Positions 44,301 through 55,952 are shown, counted from the stretch's first letter. The stretch: DNA of 57,260 bases from Spongospora subterranea (GCA_900404475.1 OUQQ01000046.1:1-57260); one strand, 5' to 3'. Program-made: numbers and translations. Notes: generated by a model from the letters alone, not told the origin.

Positions 44301-47131
44301 AGCGGCAAAACGCTCCAGACGTAGAGATTACCTGTTCTGCATTTAGGGAAAAAACGGGACCGTCGACCCATAAACTATGGTACTGATGGAATTCCTCAAC
44401 TAGAACCCATAACTCCTCAAATGGTACGATTTTGTTCTGGATGTCATCCAATGTAGAGAACACAGTTATTGTCATTCCCAGCAATTCGTCCTGCTCCTGA
44501 ATGCGTCTGCATTCTTCGACTGAGTACCGAGTTGCATATTAGCCGTGGCAAGATGATGGTTGAGTATTATCGTACCTGCAGCGGTAAGATTCTCCTTGAC
44601 ATTGCGAATAATAGTATTGAATTCAGCTTCTCGTTTCACGTCCACAAATTCTGCGAAATCAGCAACTTGGGCAGCGTATGAATCGAGTAATTTTGCAAAT
44701 TTGTCCTTTCTTGATTCGAACTGTCCCTCCATTTTTCTTCGTTCTCCTAGGAGCTTGATGTTGTCGAAAATATCAGACGCTATAAGTAATGCAATAAAAT
44801 CCAATACCTGGGCGTCAGCTTCACCGATGATTGCCTCAATCTTTTTTACCCACGAAAAAGTTGATCCAGAGTGACTCAAAACTTCATCATTGACAAGGTG
44901 CTCGCATTCAAATAAAAACCGTAATTCATCAGCAGAATTACTACAGTCGTTCAAGAGACGTTTCAACGTAGTTTGTTTAAAATTTGTTGAATATCTAGCC
45001 AGATCAACCAGCTCCTGAAAATACGGCCCAATTAGCAGTTGAGCTATAGTGCACTACAGCGTCAAACCCGGCTATTGATTGGCTTTTTCAGCAATGCAGC
45101 AGCAGCAGCTTTGAACTCATCGCAAATAACAACATTATGCTCAATATTGCGAGTAGCAACGAAGGCTAGAACCTTAAATGACGTTGAATGTACAATTCGC
45201 ATAAATTTGATGCTCTACCTGTTTGCACAAATCTTGAGCTTTGCTTAGCAGCGATTCATTGACTTTACTGCAATCCAGCACTAACATCTGGCATCGAATT
45301 GATTCCTTTGATTTCGATTCGATATCCATAGTTAGATTCCGAAAACCCGATACCCTTGAACGAACATGAGATCAGAAATAATCGCAACTGATGTGATTCG
45401 ATACTTTTCTCTTAATTCTAACAGCGTATGCGGTTGCGTTAGTAAGTCAGATAGCCGCTGCGATTCATCCAGGAGGTATGCGTATTCGTCATATAGGTTG
45501 ACAACAGTGACTACCGATTCCACAGAGCGGCAAAACACTCGGACTATGTCATCTTTCAATGCTAATATCCGCTGATCGTCAACTTTGAGAACGAGGCTTC
45601 GAGGATTATCCAGCAGTGGATAAAGTTTGGTCTCTATTCTCGGCAGCGTATCGAGACTCACAAGTATAGCATCGAAAACACGGCAGAGAGCGGACTCAAT
45701 TTCGTTGGGAAGCGTCTATAAACGTGTAAGTCCGTTCTGATAACACGGGTTCCAACATCACCGAACAACCTGTAGCTGAATTTTCCGTCGCTGGATAACA
45801 AGTTTAATACCAAATAACGGAGAGAGAGATTTGGCTGCGTTGCTCCCCTGGAAAACATTGAGGATTGACGCAGGAGCATTAGAGCTAAACCGAAGTTCAG
45901 GTGCACTTGAAAACTGGGTAATGAAAGAATGAAAATCTCGAACGCTCTTTTCGACAATGCTTCGTAAATGATTTGTCATCAACGTTGCAATCGAATCAAA
46001 GAACTTCTCAGATCGCCCATCGTCTTTGATACTATTCGAAATTTTGAATATTTCTTCAACTTCTTTCATCTATTGTACCGCTCTTAGTTGACTAAGCAAC
46101 AATACAAAGCGCTTCGTACCCAATTATTTGAAAAATTGCTTAGTTGCTCCCTAAGATGAGCCTTTTGACGCGTCTCAAAATCTTGAATACTGATTGGCAA
46201 CTCGGATTCCCTTGGAATCCAGATTAAGGAGCAGTCTTGATACCGTGACCACATTTGCTGGATACCGATGGCTGCTGGATTAACTGAGGTACGATGCGCC
46301 GTTATAAAAATGGACTAAAGCATGAAAAGTGGCCCTACCTATAAACAATTTTTTCTCTAGGTACAGCCATGCTTGTTGAATAGGCTCTCGCCATGATACT
46401 GGAGGGCATGGTTGCGAGGGGCACATCCCCCAATCTTTTACTGTTGGAGCAGGAGGATAAGTAATATCCAGCCGTGATCTCTCGTGCGGCGATCTGTAGC
46501 AATGTGAACTAATTTTCTGCAGAATTGTCATCCCATTCATTACCGTAAAACATAATCCAGTATAGAGCGCATTACGCTCAGTTGGTAATCTGCAGTCATG
46601 TCTTTAATCATTTCTCGTAGGAGCCCCTGAAGCCATTAGTCGAAGTTAATAATTTACTTTCAAAGAGAGATTTTTTACCTTTAAATTGTTCTGTTCTACA
46701 GAGTGTAAATTCAAATTGAGCAGGATAAGAACATTGTGAATCCATTCGTTCTTAATCGGTGCGATTTGTTTTGGATCTGAAACATTTCGGATATAGTGCT
46801 AGAACAGTAAAAATGAGTGTAAACGCTGCTGGGATTTTCGCATGGTTGTTACGTTGTAGCGATCAAGGGAATTCTGGTGTTCGTCAGAGCAATCTTCCAC
46901 ACTGATTGAACGAAGAGCTCTTTTGGTATTTGTATCTAGCTCGTCGTATGCTGTTGATAGATGAATAAGCGAATGGGATCCTGACCTTAACTGCCATTGT
47001 TGTGCCTAAATTTCTGATTCAAAAAGCGCCTCCCATATCGGCAAAGCCTTCACAGACCTCTGGCGAATAAAACCCAGCAATTTTTGCGCTAGGAGATAGA
47101 TCGGATTGACCATTGGGAAACGTCGCAGCAT
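32346..47131 (-). CDS. DNAH: Inner-arm axonemal dynein heavy chain
   Basis: Many exons of 60-600 nt, read leftward. Tail: [16 protein letters not shown] near 46750. The linker fills about 46500-42560. AAA1 near 42200 ([12 protein letters not shown]; Walker [13 protein letters not shown] at about 42000). AAA2 near 41250 (GQPFSGKT). AAA3 near 39930 (GPTGTGKT). AAA4 near 38600 (GVGGTGRQS). The stalk lies about 37700-36600, with its microtubule-binding tip ([37 protein letters not shown]) near 37100-36890. AAA5/AAA6 with [16 protein letters not shown] and [15 protein letters not shown] near 33840-33690. The C-terminal domain ends [14 protein letters not shown] at 32346. The sequence resembles single-headed DNAH1/3/7/12-type chains. 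It drives flagellar sliding. The first safe exon begins at 47005; upstream coding could start at the ATG at 47131 or be fused to the CCDC81-like gene. AT-rich relative to neighbours. Confidence 0.93.
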
Positions 47132-48104
47132 TAGTTCGGCTGAATGAGTCTAGAACAGGTGGATACAGATTCTACAGACACAAACCGGGTTAACATATAT
47201 TTTGAATGAACTATCTAAATCTACACCCACGCGATGCGACGCTGGAAGGTCTTGAACTCGGGGTGGAGACGGAGATCGTCCGGTCACGCAAATTCGGTTT
47301 CCTGGAGAAAGAGCTCGCCGAGACAATCGCGTCGATAGATCTCCATGACCTAAAGCGGTCAATCCTTCACAGCAAGCAATTGGCGGTTGTTTGTTTTTAG
47401 TATTGGTTATTAGTTCGGCAAGGGAAACTAGCCCAGCTGAGAGTGTTCAGATCAGGAAGCAATCGCGACCTCATGAAACTCCAAAACTTACCTTTTGTAT
47501 GTTTTCCGATGTACGTGTACCGAGCCCTCTTTTTATGATGTCTTATTGCGTTCATGGCAAGCTCGTGGATGTCTTTTGTTTGGGCTAGTTTTTCGTCTGT
47601 TGGTGCGGTATGAAGAACCATAGCGGCCTTGCGGTCTTCGGCTATAAATGTAGCAAAACCAACTTCAATGACGCACTGCCCTCGAGAAGCAATCATTTCC
47701 CCTAATCGAAGGAACATGTGTGACAGCGCAAGCTTCAGAGTTTCTGGAGCGACTGTTGAGTATTTTGAGAGCGAAGACATGTACATTTTCACGACAGCGG
47801 GAGCGTCCTTCTCTTTCGTGATCTGGTTTGCTGGAACTTCCAGAGAGTATTTATCGACGAAACCCTTATAAAATAAAAATATCGGGCCACCTCCTTGCTC
47901 CCCTGCAACTTGCATAAAAACCCCAATAGGAGGCAACGAGAACGAGTTTTTCAAGGAATATTGCCTTGCAGCCCATTGCATTAACGCTGCCCATGAATCG
48001 GCGTATGTGCGGCTGTTGATAAGGTTCGTCAGCCTCAATGCTCCATTTGGCGTAGTAATATAGCGCCCCACACATTCGTTGACGAGGGTTTCGGCGGTCA
48101 ACAT
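47006..48104 (-). CDS. CCDC81-like HU-domain protein
   Basis: Exons 48104-47492, 47349-47186 and 47149-47006 stay in phase (306 residues). Residues about 25-160 match the two bacterial-HU-like folds of CCDC81: DSWAALMQWAARQYSLKN followed by SFSLPPIGVF, then GPIFLFYKGFVDKYSL, ALSHMFLRLGEMIASRGQCV and FATFIAEDRKAAMVLH. CCDC81 proteins are centrosome/basal-body and cilium associated, which fits the adjacent dynein. The C-terminal 100 residues are basic and Ser/Pro-rich. The donor at 47491 (GTAAGT) is canonical. The stop at 47008-47006 overlaps the AG acceptor of the first safe dynein exon, so the end of this protein is uncertain: it may stop at 47150 by reading into the second intron, stop at 47006, or continue into dynein. 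Confidence 0.7.
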
Positions 48105-49065
48105 GTCGAAGCCCGCGACAACCCCTGCGCCAAAGAGGATGCAACCAGATCAATGGCGAAGCCAGACCAATATTGAAGAGCTTTTTTCTGCCCACAGAAT
48201 ATAATGCAGTATCAATCGTAACACACATGACTGAGACAACAGTCCCAGTGACGAGATTCAACCCGTCACTGCTCCGAGTTCCTGACATTGTAACAGAACA
48301 TCACCGTGATCATAGGAGATGTGCCATGTTGTTACACATAGTTCTGTCGGATGGGGTTGCTGCTCTGCTTTGGCTTGTGGTTATAGCATGCAATGATTCA
48401 TAACGAAAAGTTATACGATAGGCTGGTAAAATCGATGATATAAACTTCCGTTCTCAATGGGCAATGCATCCGAACAGCGAGAGGATGAAAACGCTGTTTG
48501 ACGTTGACGAGTAACAGAACCGTTTGAACAGTAAAGTTCCTATCGCTGGTCAAAGACCGAAGTAAATACTGGTGATATGCGGTGTCAGAATCAGATCTTT
48601 CTTGTGGTATGTTGAAACGCTAATGAAAGGGTAGTACATCAACCTAAATAACAACTTCACTAAATGCCGGCAACGACCTCAACGAACAAAAATTCAGGAA
48701 AATGTTCCGGCGAATTGAACGACAAAGAGAAGTATTTTTACTTCAACCGTAGCATTTGGTACTGGGAGAGTTGCCGGTGGACATTTGAAACGCTGATCAC
48801 ATATTCATTCAGAGATTATGTCTGTGCGTTCCGTTGTGCAAACAGTATCATTTCTCATTAGAATATTCTTGATATGATTTTCAGGCAGGTGAATTCGCTT
48901 TGATCAGTTTTCAAGTAAAACATTACATTATTTGGATGATTGCAGTTCTAATAGTAAGTAGCTGCGATGTAATGTTTTGATATTTTTAATCAGGCTATTA
49001 CAAAATTCCTTGTGATATTGACTTGTTCAGCCATTATTTTGACCTGAAAGACAAGTGTCAGCCTC
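48105..49065. other. Spacer between minus-strand genes
   Basis: Promoter side of the CCDC81-like gene and 3' side of the coiled-coil gene. A 65-codon plus frame (48664-48861) has no recognised domain. AT-rich. Confidence 0.35.
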
Positions 49066-51234
49066 TTAGATCTCTGACGCACTTGACGGAAAACAGTGAC
49101 CGACCTTCCTGTTGAGAGCATCGATATTGTTCTGGTATCGGCGATGCGCGTCCTTGGTCAGTTGGCGTGAAATCGCCAGTTCTTCTTCCACTCTGCTTTT
49201 TTGTTTTTGCAAAGATTGTATCAGTTCTGAATTAGGTGCTGAAACGCCCACAGGAGGTTCAGGGGCCATCCTTGCCCTACCGGGTTTCAAATTCGCCATT
49301 CTCTCGGTACCGTTTGAATCTATATCAGGTTATTCAAGTTGACAGCCTAACCCTATCGTCCTCACCGTTGTGGATTTTACAGCGATTCTCAAGGTTCGAA
49401 TACGCTTGCTGACTCAAATGCAGGGTCCTAATGAGATCCGAATTTTCGATCCCTAATTCTTCAATCCGCTTTTGGAGAACGTCTCGGTCCCAGTCGTCAA
49501 ACAGACCTTCTACAATTTCGACTTGTTTTGACTTTAATCCGTCCAGTTCTCGCTCGCTGGATATAAGTTGCATTTTCAGTGCGTCTTGATCGATTATCTA
49601 TAATTCATGATATGAGAATCGCTTTAAGGCAGACTACGCGACCGATTTTATACCCGTTCATTTTGATTCGAAACTGCGGCTTTCAACGACGCAATCTCTG
49701 TCTTCATAAAGGGGATCTGTTCATTTGCTAGAGATAATTTCGAGAGCTGGACGCGCAACGACTCGATGAGTTTATCGTCGTTAGCGCTTTGTTCAATGAC
49801 GACGTGAAGCTTTCCTTTCATGTTGACGACCTGTTCCTCAAGGGTTCGATTCCGCGCCATTATCGCATCGTTCTTAGTTTTCAGCGTTCTATTCTGTTGT
49901 TTGACGGCCTCCAAGTCTTTCGCCATCTCGTCCCGTCCAGCAACCTTCTCCTTCAGTTTCCGTTCAATCTCTCCCTTCCTCCGTTCTAAGGCATTGCAAA
50001 CTGTAGCTTTCCTCTATTTCAAGATTGTAAGCAATGAGACGCGTTTGAATGATCATCTTACGGGGGGGCTTCCTTCCACACCCGGTCGGTTTCTCTCTCT
50101 GTTCAGCTTTAAAGTAAGCCTGGCAATTTCTTCGGCGCGTCCGCGCCAGTTCGATTTTCCGCTCAGCACCTTTTCAATGCATCCTTCGCCTCCAACTTCT
50201 GCTTTTATTACGCGTTTCAGTGCACTGCACAGTTGCAGTTAAAAAACCCGCCGAACGGGAACACTCTGATCGGTAGATAACCAAGCAGAACACTGACACA
50301 ATTTCGCTCTTCAGGTGAGAGACTTGCGATGAACACGATGAAAGACGTGCGGATTTGGTCAGAAATTTGGCTTTCCATTCACGGCATTCTCGTTCGACAT
50401 CGGTTTGGTGCATGGACGAAACAGCGGTTGGTTTTTCATGGTTCGAATCAATAATCTCGAGTCACGGGATCAGTTGGAAAACTCGAAACTTAAGCGACTG
50501 GTTCTACCTCACGTAACTGATTTACTTGGGCATTGAGGCGAGCATTATTTCCCGTTGCTTTGGTCAACGCCAATCGCAAGGATCGATTCTGAAAGACGCC
50601 CCGACAATCAGAAACACGGAATTGGGGACGTTGTCGGATCAATGGCGAACTTTCTGAACTATGTCTTTAGCGGTCTCGTGAACATCCTGCGATAGAACGG
50701 TGGTCAGTTCTTGGCGAAGAGCGGCGATCGTATCGGTCTGGGATTGAATGAGCACGTCTTTAGCTTTCGTCTCTTCCTGCAATCGTTCCGCCTATAATCA
50801 TCGGTTCGTCAATGCGTGATAATCTCAACAGCATGGCCTGATCATATTCCAAGCTCAACCTGATCTCTGAGCTCGTTCATGCTCCCGTACTTATCCCAGT
50901 CAAAATCCGATCCAAGAACTCGAAAATTGTCATAGATCTGACCACGTTCTATGTCAAAAATTGTGGTCAAAATCGTGTTCAAACTTACATCGGATTTCGT
51001 GTTGAGCTCATCTTCAAAAGCCCCTGTTCAAGGATAATTCAACTTCAGGTTTCCGTTATTGTCAAACCCCATACCAGACTCCTCGGTAGGGAAGCAATCG
51101 CCCTCATCATCACTACTGCTGCTAGCATCGTCTTCGGGAAGACGATCGTCGAACTCGCCTTCATCCGACCACCGATCAACGTTCACAAAGACATCAATCG
51201 CGTCTTGGGCCATCTCACGGTCAACAAACGGCAA
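49066..51234 (-). CDS. Acidic N-terminus, long coiled-coil protein
   Basis: Several exons, read leftward. Exon 1 (51234 to about 51081) encodes MPFVDREMAQDAIDVFVNVD and an acidic Ser/Asp/Glu stretch. It splices over a 49-nt intron (GTATGG...AACAG) to AFEDELNTKSD, then to a segment reading GSDFDWDKYGSMNELRDQ near 50890. The rest is heptad-rich: LIQSQTDTIAALRQELTTVL near 50740, LEAVKQQNRTLKTKNDAIMA near 49900, QKRIEELGIENSDLIRTLHL near 49460, and LQKQKSRVEEELAISRQL near 49200. No globular domain is recognised. Such proteins are common in cilia, centrosomes and trafficking, but I do not assign one. Internal exon borders and the exact 3' end are not fully resolved. Confidence 0.6.
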
Positions 51235-51417
51235 TGATCGTCATGTACTAAGACAAGTCACAGAAATCGCCCATTTCAAACATTTTCGACAACCAAAACG
51301 TAACTGTAAACCCATGAGAATGCCGGGACAATTTAGATTTAGGATAGAGTACAGTTTATGGCAAACTGAACCGGTGAAAAATACGAAAGGACGATCAACA
51401 TCAACAACGGTGGTCTT
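51235..51417. other. Short spacer
   Basis: Between the start of the coiled-coil gene and the end of the SLC35F-like gene, both on the minus strand. Nothing else seen. Confidence 0.4.
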
Positions 51418-52845
51418 CTAAGACAGGTCCTTGATCCGATCGCAGTTTACGATGACGAATCCGAATAAAACGAATCCGGCCCCGATGATGTAGAGAGCGG
51501 TCAGCTCTCGATCAAAGATGAACATGTCGCAAATCATCGACAACGGGACCGCACACGACAACCCAATCTGGAATCACAATCCAGTCAACATCAGGGTCTA
51601 GTAATTTCAAATAACATTCAGAACCGAAACTCATCGTAACAAGGAGAAAACAACTGAATTAATTTGGTACGGTGGCGATTAATGGCGACGTAAGCAGAAT
51701 AGCTTTGGCCCAGATGACGTCACTGATGACAGAACTGATGGCGTTGAAACCGAGGCCGATAAACGTCATGATGGAGGGAACGGTGATGACGTATATGGAG
51801 GTGAGGTGGAGGATGGCCATTATTGGACCACCAACACAAATGACGTAGATCCCCATCCATGAAAAAAACGTCATTGTTTGAAGTCGTTGAGTATTCCATC
51901 CGATTCGCTTTCGTAGGCCGACTGTATAAATTCCTGATAAGACGGCGGCGCCCAGCGCAGCACCGTCTCCGGCCAAAGACGAAGCCCGACGTTGGTATGG
52001 GGAACGGATGTTGTCGAGAAGAGCGACAAGGCATGCGCCGCCCAGAGTTGCCACAACTCCAATCACTTTGGCGGTCGTGGCCGGATCGTGATGCGTGAGG
52101 AGGCAAGAGAACATCAGGGTGAAAACTGAGGAGGTGGTGGACAAGATCATACTAGAGCTGAGCGACGTCCGCGACAGCGACCAGTTGTAAAGAAAAGCCA
52201 TAGCCAACCAGATCAGGACGAATTCGCCGCTCAATAAGCAAGTCTGGACTGAAGGTCACCGAAACAAGAAACAACTGGCAGAATCGCGAGTTCGTATGTA
52301 CCTGTTTTGTGGAAAGGTAATTACTTGATGGAAAAACCGGTCTTCTGAAGACGATGGCAATTTGAAGTAATGAGAAAGTCGCCGACGTGACCAAGGTCAA
52401 CGTCAACGGATCGTCAAATGAAAGAACGCTGAAAATTTCCTATCGGTGAACGGCAATTTGCTACGTTATTTTCGAGACCCCAACGCAGATACAATGATGT
52501 TGTGCCCAACCTGTGTAACGATGGCTGAAGTTACCCAAAGCACAACGACGACCCCGATCAAGACCGAACCCAATGCCAAATCCGTTCGCTGGTTTTCGAT
52601 ATCGAGAAAGGCGGGAACAGCCAGCTGTATTTGATCGGGATTTAGGGGATTGGTCAGATCCGGCTCCACGATCTCACCTTGCCTCATTTTATTACCGGAT
52701 ATCACCGTATGAAATACCACGTTGTTTTCGGGCACCTCAGCACCAACCGGCAATCACCTCTCAAATCTTCAATGACGACGACCTACGGCACATTTTCATT
52801 CACAACATCTTCCAGCGTTGATTTCAGGAAAAAATCGGAGTTCAT
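51418..52845 (-). CDS. SLC35F: SLC35F-type (EamA fold) transporter
   Basis: Well-supported exons are from about 52753 to 52511, 52439-52302, 52243-51671 and 51567-51418, in phase. The first TM reads LGSVLIGVVVVLWVTSAIVT, as in SLC35F5-like proteins. The core has AFLYNWSLSRTSLSSSMILS, TTSSVFTLMFSCLL, VIGVVATLGGACLVALLDN, SGIYTVGLRKRIG, AISSVISDVIWAKAILLTSP and a last exon with GLSCAVPLSMICDMFIFDRE. About ten TM helices are expected. The SLC35F group is related to nucleotide-sugar carriers; substrates are mostly unsettled. The start is uncertain: an ATG at 52845 (MNSDFFLKSTLEDVVNEN) is plausible, but its junction to the next exon needs a weak splice site. Part of the first TM exon (52538-52675) is duplicated at 56634-56771. 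Confidence 0.85.
52538..52675 (-). repeat. Source copy of a 138-bp duplicated exon segment
   Basis: Identical to 56634-56771 except for 3 substitutions seen by eye, with no indel. It covers most of the SLC35F N-terminal exon, including the start of TM1. Similarity ends abruptly on both sides. Confidence 0.9.
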
Positions 52846-52954
52846 ACCTTTACGAGCATTCTACACATTAAAAAAGCGAAGGTACGAATGTGGATTGTTT
52901 GGCCCCACAATCCGTCTTCCGATGATGGTTTGATCGAAATTCTGGGGAGCTGTA

Positions 52955-53107
52955 TGTAGTACAGCCCTCTGTACTATCGGTCCCGTTACGACAACTTTAT
53001 GTCTTTTCTTAATAAATCATTCTTATTATAAGCTCTTATGAACTCTTGTAAACCTTTGTTACACATCTTCACCAATACCGCTGGCTTTACTTTCTAAAGT
53101 CAGTACA
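52955..53107 (+). repeat. Left LTR
   Basis: About 153 bp. It differs from the right LTR by a segment of about 24 bp (CTATCGGTCCCGTTACGACA and following bases) that the right copy lacks, plus scattered substitutions, so the insertion is not brand new. It contains AATAAA. Confidence 0.8.
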
Positions 53108-53170
53108 AAACGTTTTTACTGGTAACCAACCGCTGGGTAGCTTTCTACTGACCTTTGAGGCCAATGGTGA

Positions 53171-54001
53171 ACAATCGAGGCCACACTGATCCTGAAGTGG
53201 CTGATTCTCAGCCAAACAGCTCTGCAAGCCGGTACTGAAACTCTTACTATCAGTCAACTTGCTATATCTGGCAGATCGCCAGTATTTTTTCCTGTAGAAG
53301 CCCCCAAACTCAGAAATTTTGGTCCTCAATCAATCGCAATTTTCGTTAGACAACGATCCTCTTACGAGCCACTTGTCGTAGAACGACGTCAGATACATGG
53401 CGAATCTATCACTGCTGTTTCCATCAAAAGCACAAGTGATCCTATTCGCCCAAAACATTTGCAACATTCGAGATCGGTAAATCGATCGAAGAAAACAGTC
53501 TTGGAAAAGTTTCTGTCGCGTCCACCCCCTATAAACGGTTGTTTAGTATGCAAGGGACCGCACTGGGTACAAGTTTGTGACACAGCGACGTCCGAACAAG
53601 TGAAAGCTGCCTACGACAACTTAAAATTGAAACCAGGAGAACCCCAGTTGAAAGCACTACATAACATATTAGAGAAAAACTTCATGGAGAGCGACCAAGT
53701 CACATTCCAAAACAAGATTTCATTTCCATTCGAACTAGACAATGGCGCGTCAAAGACGACGTTATCAGCCAAAATGTTGTCTTCGATATCTGCGTTAACG
53801 CCTGTGATGATACGAACTCTCGATCCTCCGCTAACTTGCAAACTTGCTACCATAAGTCATTCGACGACGATGTCTAAAACCGCTTATCTCGATCTTACTC
53901 TTTCATTGCGGGCAGGAACCGTAAATTTTCGAAACATTGAATGCTATGTCACTGACGAGGGCATGGAAACCGTTTTAACAGTCAGCCAGAAATCCTTGTA
54001 G
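53171..54001 (+). pseudogene. gag zinc-knuckle / retropepsin-like reading frame
   Basis: One open frame of 276 codons, with no ATG in its first half (so 5'-truncated, or translated by another route). It has a CCHC-like knuckle (CLVCKGPHWVQVC) and, 80 residues later, FPFELDNGASKTTLSAKML. That segment has the position and flanks of an LTR-retrotransposon aspartic protease active site (usual D-T/S-G), but the second residue is Asn. The frame ends at 54001, before any polymerase region. Flanked by LTRs. Confidence 0.65.
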
Positions 54002-54139
54002 CTTGGAAAGGGTTTGATGGATATGATTCAACTTGGGAACCTGTTCAAAATGTTCCTGTATAACTTCAAGCGTTTTTACGTGACAGGACCGATTTTTTTT
54101 TGTCACGTTCATTGCCCGAATCTTTATGAGAGAGGCGAG

Positions 54140-54269
54140 TGTAGTACAGCCCTCTGTATATGTCTTTTTTTAATAAATCATTCTTATTATAAGCTTTTAA
54201 GAACTCTTGTAAACCTTTGTTTACACATTTCTACCTATACCGCTGGCTTTACTCTCTAAAGTCAGTAAA
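54140..54269 (+). repeat. Right LTR
   Basis: About 130 bp, same 5' end (TGTAGTACAGCCC) and 3' end as the left LTR, with the internal deletion noted there. It is followed directly by the CTGTA target duplication. Confidence 0.8.
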
Positions 54270-54274
54270 CTGTA

Positions 54275-55364
54275 TATGAAATCAGTTAAAGCTGATCTTG
54301 CGGAGAATCAATTTATATATGTTGGTTTGTCAAACGCTTTGTATAGCGCTGACAACAACAAATGATTTGGCATTTTAATGCCAGGGGTGTAGTGCCCATA
54401 GTTAGAACAGGGCCATTGGTATCTGTGTATGGGAATCAAAAGACGTTCATATGCAAAACTGATTCGAGCAGAGTCGAAAACAGTTTTGAGAGGGACCGTT
54501 GGATGGGATTGCAATTCGACATGAGATCATTCGAGCTCGTTTGGTGGTCAGAAGCTTCGATAGGCTTCCCACATCCTCAAAAGATGATGTCTTCAGAAAT
54601 CGTTCCTGATTTTTACAGACCATTTGCAACCGTGTCGGAACCGATATAGATATGTGGTCAGAATCTGAGCAATGAACAGATTCGCAATGACCTCACAGCG
54701 AGTTCTCCCCTTCCGGTAAAATACGTTTAAAAAGCTATCAGTTTCATCAGGTTATTGATAAGAATGTTGCATTGAGTTATTGAAACTGTAAAAGGACTTG
54801 GTATATTTTTGCCGCATCCCACTTCCAGCGCAAAAGTGAGTCGATGCTTGTGGCACAAGTGGTCTTTGCATCAGCTGGGTGACCGCGAAGTATGGCCACT
54901 ATTGGCGGGTTCTACGCCAGGAACAAACGACAACAATATTGAATATTCAAGTTAATCGCTGTTTGTTCGCAATTGGGTTCATTCACAGATCCTCCCGAGC
55001 TCAGCAGAAGAGCGGGCGTCGCACCTGGTCGTGTCTGTTCATATAATCGCAATACCGAGATCAATTCGTTGCAATTCACCGATCCGCACCGATCGAACCC
55101 ATCACCAAACAATTTGACCATATTGTCATGATTGTAGCGCCGAGGGTTCGCAGCTCCGGCGATCGGCCCCAACTACTGAAGAAGTGCTTTGTAGAGGGTA
55201 AATGATTCAAGGGCGTCCTTGTCACCACAGTGCAAGGACCGTCATCGTCTGTTGTGGAACACCCCAGGCACAAGATGCTTAACACTGATATCACACAGCA
55301 ACTCATTGAGGTTTCGACAATATCTGTATTGATGAAGGCACGTGTGCGTCCTTGCGATGTGTCT
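54275..55364. other. Region right of the LTR element, no gene recognised
   Basis: A plus frame (54362-54649) and a minus frame (54912-55172, containing NELISVLRLYEQTRPGATPA after a TTCAGTAG acceptor) are open. The minus one could be a cytoplasmic-tail exon of the type-I membrane gene to its right, but I cannot prove a splice. Confidence 0.35.
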
Positions 55365-55952
55365 TCAATAGCTATACACAAACATCAACAGGAAAACTGC
55401 GATCCCCATTGCGATCCCAATTGTGATCCCTGACAGCACAAAGAAGTTATAATATTCGTAAGGCATTCAAGCAAATTTCAGAGGTGGAAACTTAGTGGAA
55501 GTTGAGACGCAATCACAATCAAGATGGTATTTTAGAGAACGAAAAATTATGTTGTTGCATAACGAAACATTCATTATTACAATTTCAACTGCAACAGTAT
55601 AATGAAACTCACAAAAGCAGGCGCGCATGGAGAGGAGGAAACGGGTGGGTGTACAGCACAGAATACCATCAGTACAGAAGTTCGGTTCATGTTCCTCCAT
55701 TTCGTAATTGGATCGTAGAGAAATGGCGTCATAATTGACCTGGCTATCAGATACAGTAGTTTCCGTCATTGGAGTTACGATTATGTCCAAAAATTCCGCT
55801 GAATTAGGAGCATTAACGGTATCTGTCTGAACTTCAGGGCTCATCGAAGGACCTGCAGGATTGGTATCATCCGGTTTAGCAGCATTAACATGGACGGCGA
55901 CAAAACACTGAGCAGCAATGGCAAAGAATATGCAGAGAAGCTTTCGCGACAT
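55365..55952 (-). CDS. Small type-I membrane protein (predicted)
   Basis: Two exons, 55952-55667 and 55429-55365, join in phase (intron GTATTC...CTGTCAG, 237 nt) to 116 residues. Residues 1-24 are a signal peptide (MSRKLLCIFFAIAAQCFVAV, probable cleavage after VNA). About 70 acidic/Thr/Ser-rich residues follow, then a TM helix (ITIGIAMGIAVFLLMFVYSY) at the very end. If the first exon were not spliced, the frame would run on as a Cys-rich tail to 55467; the TM-containing product looks more protein-like. No family recognised. A longer tail through extra splicing is possible. Confidence 0.45.

Larger units (their letters stand above)
52955..54269 (+). mobile_element. Short LTR element with 5-bp target duplication
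   Basis: Direct repeats at 52955-53107 and 54140-54269 start TGTAGTACAGCCCTCTGTA and share AATAAATCATTCTTATTATA and the end CTAAAGTCAGTA. CTGTA immediately precedes the left copy (52950-52954) and follows the right copy (54270-54274), as expected for an integrase-made 5-bp duplication. A possible primer-binding site TGGTAACCAACCGCTGG (53120-53136) has the TGG expected opposite a tRNA CCA end. The purine run GAGAGAGGCGAG precedes the right LTR. The interior is only about 1.03 kb and encodes gag and protease-like sequence. No reverse transcriptase, RNase H or integrase is seen, so it must be non-autonomous. Confidence 0.85.

Noticed and set aside
50436..50450. GGTTCGAATC resembling a tRNA B box
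   Set aside because: The flanking bases cannot form a T stem and no A box or acceptor stem lies upstream; it falls inside the coiled-coil gene.
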